DNA from: Alphaproteobacteria bacterium
Lineage (GTDB): Bacteria > Pseudomonadota > Alphaproteobacteria > Puniceispirillales > UBA1172
DNA length: 7,673 nt
Reading direction: 5' to 3'
Assembly (NCBI GenBank): GCA_023259875.1
Contig: JALRFL010000244.1
Span: 1-7,673, forward strand
The position numbers and the translations under genes were made by a program. The notes beneath the pieces are model-generated. The model saw nothing but the letters and a program-made list of their open reading frames with translations, searched no databases and was not told the DNA's origin. Shown here piece after piece: positions 1-6,192 of the stretch. The number at the start of each line of letters is the position of its first letter. Within the stretch, counting starts at the first letter, position 1.

Positions 1-2216
1 CGGATATCAAAATAGAACGCCGACAGATCACTGTTGCAGAAATGGTGGATCATGGTGAAAATCTGATGATAGTCATGTGCCGCTGCCGCTTTGCGAATTT
101 GGATATCCATTTCTTTAAGCCGCATCAGCACCCAGCGTTCCAATCCCGGCATATCGGATGGATCAATCTTTTCGTCCGAGGAAAAACCTTCAAGGCTTCC
201 CAGCAAATAGCGCAAGGTGTTGCGCAGACGGCGATAATGATCAACCTGACGCTGAATGATTTCTTTACCGATCCGCAAATCATCATAATAATCCGAATTG
301 GCAACCCAAAGCCGCAGGATATCTGCCCCATTTTGGTCAATCACCTGTTGCGGAGTCACGGTATTACCAAGGGATTTTGACATTTTTCTGCCCTGCTCAT
401 CCAGAACAAAGCCATGGGTCAACACCGATTCATAAGGCGCACGGCCACGCGTGCCGCAAGCCTCTAGCAAAGATGAATGAAACCACCCCCGATGCTGATC
501 AGAGCCTTCGAGATACATATCCGCAGGCCATGACATTTCCGGATTGTTTTCTAGCAAAAAGGCATGGGTTGAGCCTGAATCAAACCACACATCAACGATA
601 TCCGTGACCTGTTCATAGTCATCAGCCTCATAATCATTGCCCAAAAACCGGTTAGGTGCAGAGCTAAACCAAGCATCTGATCCTTCTTTTTGAAAGGCTT
701 CCACGACGCGGTCGATCACCGCTTGATCACGCAAAGGCTCGCCTGTGGCTTTGTGAACAAAGACAGGAATAGGCACACCCCATGCCCGTTGCCGGCTGAT
801 ACACCAATCTGGTCGGTTGGCAATCATGCTAGTTAAGCGTGTCTGACCCGAAGGGGGATAAAACGCGGTTTTGTCTAATTGCTCTAATGCCGTGTCACGC
901 AGACCCGTGCTTTCCATCGAAATAAACCATTGCGGCGTATTACGGAAAATCAATGGCGCATGGCTTCGCCAAGAATGCGGATAAGAATGGTGGACTTCAC
1001 CGCGACCGATCAAGGCGCCGTGCTCTGCCAGAATATCAGCAATCTTTTCGTTATCTTTTAACGCGCTCATGCCAGCAAAAATAGGGAGATGTTCCATCAC
1101 CCTGCCATCAGCCCCGATGGTTTCTGGAACAGGCACACCATGCGCTAGCCCAAGAACATAATCTTCTGCGCCATGACCCGGCGCAATATGAACAATGCCC
1201 GTCCCCTGATCGGTGGTCACATAATCAGCCGGCAACATCGGCACCGCATGATCATATCCATAGGCCGCCATCGGATGATCTAATATGGTATCCTTGAACA
1301 TAGCAGGGGTAATATCCGCTAAACGATTCATCGCCGTCATGCCGCAAGCCTCTGCCACCTCAGCAGACAGCGCATCAGCAAGAACAATCTTTTCCCCCTT
1401 AACAGCAAGCGAATCTGTCGCAACCTCAGCAATCTGATACAGCCCATAAGATATGTCTTCGCCATAGGCGGTGGCACGGTTGCCCGGCATCGTCCAAGGC
1501 GTCGTTGTCCAAATAATGACCACCGCGTCTGAGAGGAGATCATGCTGGGTTTGGCGCACAGGAAAACGCGCATAAATCGTAGTAGAGCGGCGATCAAAAT
1601 ATTCAATCTCGGCTTCTGCCAAGGCCGTTTTTTCCACCGCAGACCACATCACAGGCTTTGATCCGCGATAAAGCGCACCATTCATTAAAAACTTGCCAAT
1701 TTCGCCTGCGATCACCGCTTCTGCCGAATACGCCATGGTCAGATACGGGTCTGCCCAGTTGCCCATGACCCCAAGGCGCTGAAACTCATTTGATTGAACA
1801 CCAACCCAGTGGCTGGCAAAGTCGCGGCATTCTTTGCGAAACTCCACAATTTCAACCTGATCTTTATCTTGGCCTTTTTTGCGGTAACTTTCTTCGATTT
1901 TCCATTCAATCGGCAAGCCGTGACAATCCCACCCCGGCACATAATTGGCATCCTTACCAAGGCCAGATTGAAAGCGATTGATGATATCTTTCAGAATTTT
2001 ATTCAGCGCATGACCAATATGCAGATTCCCATTGGCATACGGTGGGCCATCATGAAGAATAAATTTTTCTGCCCCCTTGCGGTGTTCCCTTAGGCGGTCA
2101 AAAAACCCCATTTGGTCCCACATCGCTTGGATTTCTGGTTCTTTTTTCGGCAAGCCTGCCCGCATCGGAAAATCCGTTTTAGGAAGAAACACCGTGGCTT
2201 TGAGATCATCGGTCAT
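1..2216 (-). CDS. ileS: Isoleucyl-tRNA synthetase, 3' end cut by the window edge
   Basis: Cytoplasmic class I aminoacyl-tRNA synthetase that activates isoleucine with ATP, charges tRNA-Ile and hydrolyses mischarged Val-tRNA. The frame is open from an ATG at 2216 to the left edge, giving 738 complete codons. The ATP-binding HIGH motif is at residues 66-69 (2021-2010), preceded by PPYANGNL. KMSKS is at residues 611-615 (386-372), in the context GRKMSKSLGN. The inserted CP1 editing domain shows TTTPW and PGHGAEDY, with the editing aspartate at residue 352. WDCHGLP follows HIGH as in other IleS proteins. The E. coli enzyme has 938 residues, so about 200 are missing here, including most of the anticodon-binding region and the expected C-terminal zinc-binding segment. 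The start lies 10 bases after the ribF stop, so the two are very likely co-transcribed; the ribosome binding site is weak (GAG). lspA often follows ileS in proteobacteria, but that position is outside the window. Confidence 0.98.
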   Translation of the reverse strand, partial: MTDDLKATVFLPKTDFPMRAGLPKKEPEIQAMWDQMGFFDRLREHRKGAEKFILHDGPPYANGNLHIGHALNKILKDIINRFQSGLGKDANYVPGWDCHGLPIEWKIEESYRKKGQDKDQVEIVEFRKECRDFASHWVGVQSNEFQRLGVMGNWADPYLTMAYSAEAVIAGEIGKFLMNGALYRGSKPVMWSAVEKTALAEAEIEYFDRRSTTIYARFPVRQTQHDLLSDAVVIIWTTTPWTMPGNRATAYGEDISYGLYQIAEVATDSLAVKGEKIVLADALSAEVAEACGMTAMNRLADITPAMFKDTILDHPMAAYGYDHAVPMLPADYVTTDQGTGIVHIAPGHGAEDYVLGLAHGVPVPETIGADGRVMEHLPIFAGMSALKDNEKIADILAEHGALIGRGEVHHSYPHSWRSHAPLIFRNTPQWFISMESTGLRDTALEQLDKTAFYPPSGQTRLTSMIANRPDWCISRQRAWGVPIPVFVHKATGEPLRDQAVIDRVVEAFQKEGSDAWFSSAPNRFLGNDYEADDYEQVTDIVDVWFDSGSTHAFLLENNPEMSWPADMYLEGSDQHRGWFHSSLLEACGTRGRAPYESVLTHGFVLDEQGRKMSKSLGNTVTPQQVIDQNGADILRLWVANSDYYDDLRIGKEIIQRQVDHYRRLRNTLRYLLGSLEGFSSDEKIDPSDMPGLERWVLMRLKEMDIQIRKAAAAHDYHQIFTMIHHFCNSDLSAFYFDI

Positions 2217-2226
2217 AATCAGCTAC

Positions 2227-3222
2227 TCAATTCTGTTTCGCGTGAAAGGCGCGAGCGCTTTCCACATCTTGCGCTATGTGATGGCGAAGATCGTCCAGAT
2301 TGTCAAACTTTTGCTCAGGTCTGATAAAATCCAGACAAAACACATTAATCCTCTGATCATAAAGATCAAGATCAACATCAAAAAGATTGGCCTCTAATCG
2401 CACCGCTTTACCGGCAACGGTTGGCCTTACGCCGATATTCGCAACACCAGCGATCACACCCCTTTCGGGATAATCGGGAAAAGTGGCGGCAACCGCATAT
2501 ACCCCTAAAGGTGGGATCAAGTAATCCCCCAAAAGAACATTAGCGGTAGGAAAGCCAATGGTTCGGCCACGCTTATCCCCATGAGTGACAATACCGCTTA
2601 GAACATAAGGACGGCCCAACATTTCTGCCGCGGTGGCCATATCCGCCTCAGCTATGGCTTGCCGGATGCGGCTAGATGAAATCACCTCGCCCGATTGCGC
2701 TTCAAGCGGAATTTGGTGGGCGGTGATGCCATATTTTTGGCCTTGTTCCTGCATCATATCCATACCGCCACCACGCGCATTGCCAAAGGCAAAATCCTCA
2801 CCAGCATAGATCGCCTTAACCCCAAGGGATGGCAATAAGGTGCTAATAAAATCTGTTGCTGAGGTTTGACGCATGGCCTCATCAAAGGTGAGCCGGATGA
2901 TCACCTTAACCCCGGATTCTGATAGCAAAACCAATTTGTCATGGTCATCTGCCAAGGCAAACCCCGGCAGATCACTGTTAAAAAACCGCCTAGGATGCGG
3001 CCGAAATGTGATTACCGCAGGGATCAGACCATGACCATGATTAACCGCCGCAGAAATCAATGTTTGGTGGCCTAAATGGACGCCGTCAAAATTGCCAATC
3101 GCGGCGGCAAGACCCGTCTTGAGAAAAGGCGTCAATGGCTCAGGTATCGCCTGCCCCACCGCCCAGTCTATCACTAAACAATCAGGGGCAATAATTAAGG
3201 GGCGCAAGGTTGGGGAAATCAT
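2227..3222 (-). CDS. ribF: Bifunctional riboflavin kinase / FAD synthetase
   Basis: Cytoplasmic enzyme that phosphorylates riboflavin to FMN and then adenylylates FMN to FAD. It has 331 residues, about the usual RibF length (E. coli 313). The N-terminal FMN adenylyltransferase domain (about 1-190) shows the nucleotidyltransferase signature GNFDGVHLGH at 43-52, FRPHP at 73-77, GEDFAFG at 141-147 and ISSSRIR at 181-187. The C-terminal riboflavin kinase domain (about 205-327) shows GDKRGRTIGFPTAN at 215-228, with the PTAN nucleotide-binding motif, then GVYAV at 240-244, and EANLFD at 278-283 with the probable catalytic Glu278. The ATG at 3222 leaves about 40 residues before the first motif, longer than the roughly 15-20 of E. 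coli RibF; no in-frame ATG lies between, so I keep this start. It is the first gene of a ribF-ileS transcription unit with a candidate promoter at 3268-3295. No FMN riboswitch is visible in the short leader. Confidence 0.97.
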   Translation of the reverse strand: MISPTLRPLIIAPDCLVIDWAVGQAIPEPLTPFLKTGLAAAIGNFDGVHLGHQTLISAAVNHGHGLIPAVITFRPHPRRFFNSDLPGFALADDHDKLVLLSESGVKVIIRLTFDEAMRQTSATDFISTLLPSLGVKAIYAGEDFAFGNARGGGMDMMQEQGQKYGITAHQIPLEAQSGEVISSSRIRQAIAEADMATAAEMLGRPYVLSGIVTHGDKRGRTIGFPTANVLLGDYLIPPLGVYAVAATFPDYPERGVIAGVANIGVRPTVAGKAVRLEANLFDVDLDLYDQRINVFCLDFIRPEQKFDNLDDLRHHIAQDVESARAFHAKQN

Positions 3223-3267
3223 GGATAATTAAGACTTTCCAAATCGGTTTGCGTTATGACGCCATGG

Positions 3268-3295
3268 ACTATACTTCGGTTTTGCCGCAAATCAA
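3268..3295 (-). promoter_or_regulatory. Candidate sigma-70 type promoter for ribF-ileS
   Basis: Reading the minus strand, TTGATT (3295-3290; 4 of 6 matches to TTGACA) is followed after a 16-base spacer by TATAGT (3273-3268; 5 of 6 matches to TATAAT). Transcription would begin near 3261, leaving a leader of about 40 bases before the ribF ATG. This is a by-eye match only; spacing and position are reasonable, and it lies in the only gap upstream of the gene pair. Confidence 0.4.
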
Positions 3296-3328
3296 CGCCT
3301 TTGGCTAGTCAGGCACAAAAATTAACGC

Positions 3329-3334
3329 TAGAAT
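3329..3334 (+). promoter_or_regulatory. Possible -10 box directly upstream of mscS
   Basis: TAGAAT (5 of 6 matches to TATAAT) ends 7 bases before the mscS ATG at 3342. A start site about 7 bases downstream would give an mRNA beginning at or next to the start codon. No good -35 box is found at normal spacing: TTGGCT at 3301-3306 is 22 bases away. There is no clear Shine-Dalgarno sequence before the ATG, which fits a leaderless transcript but does not prove one. Confidence 0.2.
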
Positions 3335-3341
3335 GTGATTT

Positions 3342-4190
3342 ATGGACTTACTTAGCATATCATCTTTTGACACCCTCATGTCATCGGCGATCATTCAACA
3401 GTTGATCGGCTATATCGGCAATTTTACCTCAGGCTTGGTGATCATCCTTTTGGGGTTTTGGATCAGTGGCTATCTGGCCAAATTAATCCGCAAGCGTCTG
3501 ACAAAAATCAAATCTTTTGACAACACCTTAGTTCCTGTTTTTGCCAGCACCATCCGCTATGCTATTTTGCTGGTGGCGATTGTTGCCGGTCTAGGCAGTT
3601 TTGGTATCGAAACCACCTCAATCATTGCGGTTATTGGCGCAGCTGGCCTTGCGATTGGTCTGGCTTTACAGGGCACGCTTTCGAATGTTGCTGCCGGGGT
3701 GATGTTGCTATTTATTCGTCCGTTTAAGATTGGTGACTGGATTGAAACCGGATCGGTGTCGGGCACGGTTAATGAAATTGGTCTGTTTTCCACCATCATT
3801 AATACTTTTGACAACATTTATATCTCTGTGCCCAATTCATCCATCTGGGGCAGTATCATTGTCAATCATTCGCGCTATAACACGCGGCGCATGGATTTAG
3901 ATATCGGCATCGCCTATGAAAGTGATATTAACTTAGCGGAAACCGCGTTGATGAAACTTGCTCAAGATGAACGCGTGCTTACTGATCCCGCGCCACAATT
4001 TCTCGTCGTTGATTACGCGGCTAGTGCCATTACTGTTCGGCTTCGGCTTTATGCCCATGTGGACACTTACTGGCCGCTTTACTGGGAAATGATGCGGAAA
4101 ATCAAAACCGCGCTTGATGATGCAAAAATCAGCATCCCATATCCGCAACGTGAAGTCAGGCTGATCACGGGAAGTGATGATTTAAGTTAA
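3342..4190 (+). CDS. mscS: Small-conductance mechanosensitive channel, MscS family
   Basis: Inner-membrane channel that opens under membrane tension to release solutes during hypo-osmotic shock; family members form heptamers. The 282 residues are close to E. coli MscS (286). Hydrophobic segments lie at about 28-46 (TM1), 68-86 (TM2) and 93-125 (TM3). The pore helix reads GLAIGLALQGTLSNVAAG, close to the E. coli sequence; Leu103 and Leu107 align with the E. coli gate residues Leu105 and Leu109, and Gln110-Gly111 with the TM3 kink. The cytoplasmic beta domain follows (RPFKIGDWIE at 126-135, SGTVNEIG at 140-147, VPNSSIWG at 163-170), then the alpha/beta domain ending with SIPYPQREV at 264-272. 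The start at 3342 (MDLLSI) suits the short N-terminus of this subfamily; an ATG at 3378 is a weaker alternative. It is transcribed divergently from ribF and appears monocistronic or loosely linked to chaC. Confidence 0.95.
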   Translation: MDLLSISSFDTLMSSAIIQQLIGYIGNFTSGLVIILLGFWISGYLAKLIRKRLTKIKSFDNTLVPVFASTIRYAILLVAIVAGLGSFGIETTSIIAVIGAAGLAIGLALQGTLSNVAAGVMLLFIRPFKIGDWIETGSVSGTVNEIGLFSTIINTFDNIYISVPNSSIWGSIIVNHSRYNTRRMDLDIGIAYESDINLAETALMKLAQDERVLTDPAPQFLVVDYAASAITVRLRLYAHVDTYWPLYWEMMRKIKTALDDAKISIPYPQREVRLITGSDDLS

Positions 4191-4202
4191 CATAATTAGT
4201 CG

Positions 4203-4208
4203 TATAAC
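4203..4208 (+). promoter_or_regulatory. Possible -10 box for chaC
   Basis: TATAAC (5 of 6 matches to TATAAT) lies in the short AT-rich gap between the mscS stop (4190) and the chaC ATG (4236). It would give a leader of about 20 bases. The matching -35 region (around 4180-4186, inside the end of mscS) is poor, so this is tentative. Confidence 0.22.
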
Positions 4209-4235
4209 CTGTTTTAGTTGGCATTTGCTATCGTT

Positions 4236-4931
4236 ATGAAAGATTCAGATAAAACCGCATCAGCCTCGCCGTTTATCAATCGCGATACGCTGACTAATAA
4301 CCTTGTGCAAAAGATGGTTCTGCAACGCGGCGGTGATCATACCGTGCTGTCAGACGAAGGCTTGTTAGCCTCTCGCCGGGCATTGATTCCTGATGATTAT
4401 GAGGGCGATATCTGGGTGTTTGGTTATGGGTCTCTGTTATGGAACCCGGTCATTACAATTTCTGATCAAATCCGAGGCCGTATCTATGGCTATCACCGCC
4501 AATTTTGTCTGAAGACCGAGGTTGGCCGAGGTTCACCGGGGAATCCGGGATTAGTCTTAGGGCTTGATATTGGGGGGTCTTGTGTTGGCGTTGCCATGAA
4601 AGTAAGTGGTGATGCCCCTATTCATGAACTTGATTTGTTGTGGCGGCGTGAGATGCTCAATTCTTCTTATCATCCGCAACTGATTAATTTTCATGCTGAT
4701 AACGGCACAGATAAAGCCCTCAAAGTGGTAACCTTTGTCATGAACCGCCAGCATACTAGCTATCTCAAAGATTGCTCTATTGAAGAAAAGGCGCGGATGA
4801 TTGCCTCAGCAACAGGTTTTGCTGGTCCTTGCCGGGATTATTTGATTGAAACCCATAAAGCGCTTATGGAATTGCAAATAAAAGATCATTATATTGAAGA
4901 AATATACCATGCGGTGATGTCACATTCTTGA
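4236..4931 (+). CDS. chaC: ChaC-type (glutathione-specific) gamma-glutamylcyclotransferase
   Basis: Predicted cytosolic enzyme that cleaves the gamma-glutamyl bond of glutathione to give 5-oxoproline and Cys-Gly, so it degrades glutathione. With the ATG at 4236 it has 231 residues, the same size class as E. coli ChaC. The substrate-loop signature YGSLLWNP is at 64-71, following WVFG. The probable catalytic acid is Glu139 in the motif LLWRREM (134-140), which matches LLWKREM of E. coli ChaC. Other family-like stretches are GYHRQFCLK (85-93) and GRGSPGNPG (97-105). The frame stays open to a TTG at 4218, which would add six residues (MAFAIV), but the ATG is the ordinary choice; neither has a strong ribosome binding site. 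The first 57 or so residues before the domain are poorly conserved in this family. The gene lies between mscS and a tRNA gene, and its last bases overlap a candidate tRNA promoter. Confidence 0.93.
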   Translation: MKDSDKTASASPFINRDTLTNNLVQKMVLQRGGDHTVLSDEGLLASRRALIPDDYEGDIWVFGYGSLLWNPVITISDQIRGRIYGYHRQFCLKTEVGRGSPGNPGLVLGLDIGGSCVGVAMKVSGDAPIHELDLLWRREMLNSSYHPQLINFHADNGTDKALKVVTFVMNRQHTSYLKDCSIEEKARMIASATGFAGPCRDYLIETHKALMELQIKDHYIEEIYHAVMSHS

Positions 4932-4956
4932 CCTTATGAGAAGAACAGAATAAAAG
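4928..4956 (+). promoter_or_regulatory. Candidate promoter for tRNA-Leu
   Basis: TTGACC (4928-4933; 5 of 6 matches to TTGACA) overlaps the chaC stop codon and is followed after 17 bases by TAAAAG (4951-4956; 4 of 6 matches to TATAAT). Initiation near 4963 would place the transcript start within a couple of bases of the mature tRNA 5' end (4965). The -35 match and spacing are good and the -10 is weak. The tRNA could instead be transcribed by read-through from chaC. Confidence 0.35.
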
Positions 4957-4964
4957 CATCTTAA

Positions 4965-5051
4965 GCGAGTGTGGCGGAACTGGTAGACGCAGTGGACTCA
5001 AAATCCACCGGTGGCAACACCTTGAGAGTTCGAGTCTCTCCACTCGCACCA
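4965..5051 (+). tRNA. tRNA-Leu, anticodon CAA (reads UUG)
   Basis: Complete class II tRNA of 87 bases including an encoded CCA (5049-5051). The acceptor stem GCGAGTG (4965-4971) pairs perfectly with CACTCGC (5041-5047), with discriminator A at 5048 as expected for leucine. The anticodon stem GTGGA/TCCAC encloses the loop CTCAAAA, placing the anticodon CAA at 4999-5001. A long variable arm with a GGTG-GCAA-CACC hairpin (5010-5021) marks it as a class II tRNA. The T arm is GAGAG-TTCGAGT-CTCTC. The D arm carries the usual GG (CTGGTAGA). No integrase or duplicated 3' end is visible nearby, so there is no sign that it has served as an integration site. Confidence 0.97.
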
Positions 5052-5091
5052 CGCCTGACCTAGGAATTGACGGGGCGGCAATTTTCAAATC

Positions 5092-5679
5092 ATGACCGAA
5101 ACCAGAACCCTGACAACCCGCATCAAATCGCGCCTGCTGATATGGCATGACCAGATGATGGGGTTAGCCCGGCGCAAAACTGCCCCGATCTGGCTGGGTG
5201 TCTTTTCCTTTATCGAATCCATTTTCTTTCCCATTCCTGTTGATCCTATGCTTGCGGTCATGGTGATGGCGCGACCTTCTCGCTTTATTATGCTCGCGGT
5301 TCTGACCACCATCTGTTCCACCTTAGGCGGTATTGTTGGTTGGTATCTGGGTTATGAATTGGGGCTGACGGTTATTGAATATCTAGGCAAAACCCATGCT
5401 TTTGAAACGATCCGTGATGGCTTTGCCCGGCACGGCTGGATGCTTATTCTGATTGGGGCTTACACCCCCCTACCCTATAAGGTGACCGTCATATCAGGCG
5501 GATTTCTAGGGGTTGGGTTTTGGCCACTTGTGGTGGCCTCGTTGATAGGGCGTGGCAGTCGGTTTTTGCTGGTGGCGGCGATTATCCGCTATCGCGCCAA
5601 CCGGCCATTGGTATCAATGCTTGTGAGCTTATTGCTGGGTCTGGTGGCGATATGTTGGTGGATGGTGACTTCATCATGA
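5092..5679 (+). CDS. yqaA: YqaA-family (DedA/SNARE-associated-like) inner-membrane protein
   Basis: Polytopic membrane protein of 195 residues resembling the YqaA family, a relative of the DedA/VTT proteins. Some DedA members are linked to lipid-carrier flipping and proton-motive-force homeostasis, but the role of YqaA proteins is not established and I do not assign one. Visible family features are FIESIFFPIPVDP at 40-52, the re-entrant-like segment GAYTPLPYKV at 122-131 and GRGSRFLLVAA at 153-163. Hydrophobic stretches lie at about 34-48, 65-90, 115-140, 143-165 and 173-192. The N-terminus (about 1-30) is basic and amphipathic. No good Shine-Dalgarno sequence precedes the ATG; GGGG at 5072-5075 is too far upstream. 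It is the first gene of a tight yqaA-dsbB-coq7 cluster, its stop overlapping the dsbB start by four bases (ATGA), which suggests translational coupling. Confidence 0.9.
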   Translation: MTETRTLTTRIKSRLLIWHDQMMGLARRKTAPIWLGVFSFIESIFFPIPVDPMLAVMVMARPSRFIMLAVLTTICSTLGGIVGWYLGYELGLTVIEYLGKTHAFETIRDGFARHGWMLILIGAYTPLPYKVTVISGGFLGVGFWPLVVASLIGRGSRFLLVAAIIRYRANRPLVSMLVSLLLGLVAICWWMVTSS

Positions 5680-6185
5680 GTGATGCCCTTGCCCTTATCA
5701 ACAGATTATGTCGGCCTTCTGCGGCGGTGCTGATAACGGCTCTCCTTGGGGCAATGATGCTGATCACAGCCTATGGGTTTCAATATATCGGTGGATTAAT
5801 GCCTTGCCGTATGTGCTATTGGCAACGGATTCCTCATGCGGTGGTCATTGCCTTGCCTGTTTTGCTCATGCTTTTGGGTTGGCGTTATGCGGTTTGGCTG
5901 ACGCTTATTGCTGGATTGATCATGCTTATCAGCGCTGGCCTTGGTTTCTGGCATAGTGGGGTTGAATGGGGATTTCTGCCCGGCCCGACAGGATGTTCAG
6001 GAAATATTGATTTTAGCGGAAATGTTAGCGCGGTGCTGGATGGTTTGCTGAAAACAAAAACCATCAGGTGCGACGAGGTGCCATGGTCATTTCTGGGGCT
6101 TTCCATGGCAGGGTGGAATTTCTTTATCAGCGCTTGTGTTGCTATTTATGCGCTGATCAGTGCCACACGACCAGAGGCGGAGTAA
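5676..6185 (+). CDS. dsbB: Disulfide bond formation protein B (DsbB)
   Basis: Inner-membrane oxidoreductase that reoxidises periplasmic DsbA and passes the electrons to ubiquinone. With the ATG at 5676 it has 169 residues, the usual DsbB size (E. coli 176). It has four hydrophobic segments at about 16-36, 53-69, 72-92 and 145-163. The first periplasmic loop carries the quinone-proximal pair Cys44/Cys47 in PCRMCYWQR; the second loop carries Cys107 (TGCSG) and Cys132 (IRCDEVPW), which should contact DsbA. The ending SFLGLSMAGWN at 138-148 is typical of alphaproteobacterial members. The frame extends upstream to 5520, but that part overlaps yqaA, and the ATGA junction at 5676 gives a protein that starts like its relatives. 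No dsbA is present in the window. The next gene, coq7, makes the quinone that DsbB uses. Confidence 0.95.
   Translation: MSDALALINRLCRPSAAVLITALLGAMMLITAYGFQYIGGLMPCRMCYWQRIPHAVVIALPVLLMLLGWRYAVWLTLIAGLIMLISAGLGFWHSGVEWGFLPGPTGCSGNIDFSGNVSAVLDGLLKTKTIRCDEVPWSFLGLSMAGWNFFISACVAIYALISATRPEAE
6179..6182 (+). promoter_or_regulatory. Shine-Dalgarno site deciding the coq7 start
   Basis: GGAG at 6179-6182, within a purine-rich AGAGGCGGAG, lies 10 bases before the ATG at 6193 and overlaps the last dsbB codons. It supports 6193 over the upstream in-frame ATG at 6160, which would add 11 residues unlike the family and overlap dsbB by 26 bases. Confidence 0.55.
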
Positions 6186-6192
6186 TTGCATC

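Noticed and set aside
42..607. Plus-strand open frames (up to 112 codons) at the left end
   Set aside because: They lie wholly antisense to ileS, whose frame is continuous and motif-rich; they have no ribosome sites or recognisable protein features.
1739..2397. Several open frames on both strands across the ileS start and ribF end
   Set aside because: They are shadows of ileS and ribF in other frames; compositions look unnatural (rich in R, W, H, C) and none resembles a known family.
4164..4178. Hairpin ATCAC/GTGAT at the end of mscS
   Set aside because: Five base pairs inside the coding end, with no proper T-run after it; not a convincing terminator.
4218..4235. TTG start for chaC adding six residues
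   Set aside because: Possible, but without a ribosome site, while an ordinary ATG lies 18 bases downstream; the domain begins far later, so nothing requires the extension.
4516..4533. Short tandem repeat CCGAGGTT with a 10-base period
   Set aside because: Only two copies, within the conserved ChaC stretch EVGRGSPG; no sign of a functional repeat.
4965..5051. tRNA-Leu as an integration site for a mobile element
   Set aside because: There is no integrase, no repeated tRNA 3' end and no change in gene style downstream; the flanking genes are core genes.
5063..5085. Inverted repeat AATTG/CAATT between tRNA-Leu and yqaA, considered as terminator or attenuator
   Set aside because: Five A/T-rich pairs around a 9-base loop with a short T-run; too weak to call as a terminator or as control of yqaA.
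4864..5148. Minus-strand frame of 94 codons spanning tRNA-Leu
   Set aside because: It runs antisense through a perfect tRNA gene and the ends of chaC and yqaA, so it is a chance frame.
5520..5675. Longer N-terminus for dsbB from an upstream in-frame start
   Set aside because: It would overlap yqaA by about 160 bases and add 52 residues not found in DsbB; the ATGA junction at 5676 gives the expected protein.
6079..6110. Perfect 8-bp inverted repeat TGCCATGG/CCATGGCA with a 16-base spacer
   Set aside because: It lies inside conserved dsbB codons and is built from two CCATGG sites; a chance effect of coding sequence is the simplest explanation.
6160..6192. Longer coq7 starting at 6160
   Set aside because: The extra 11 residues are unlike Coq7 and overlap dsbB; the ATG at 6193 has a GGAG ribosome site.
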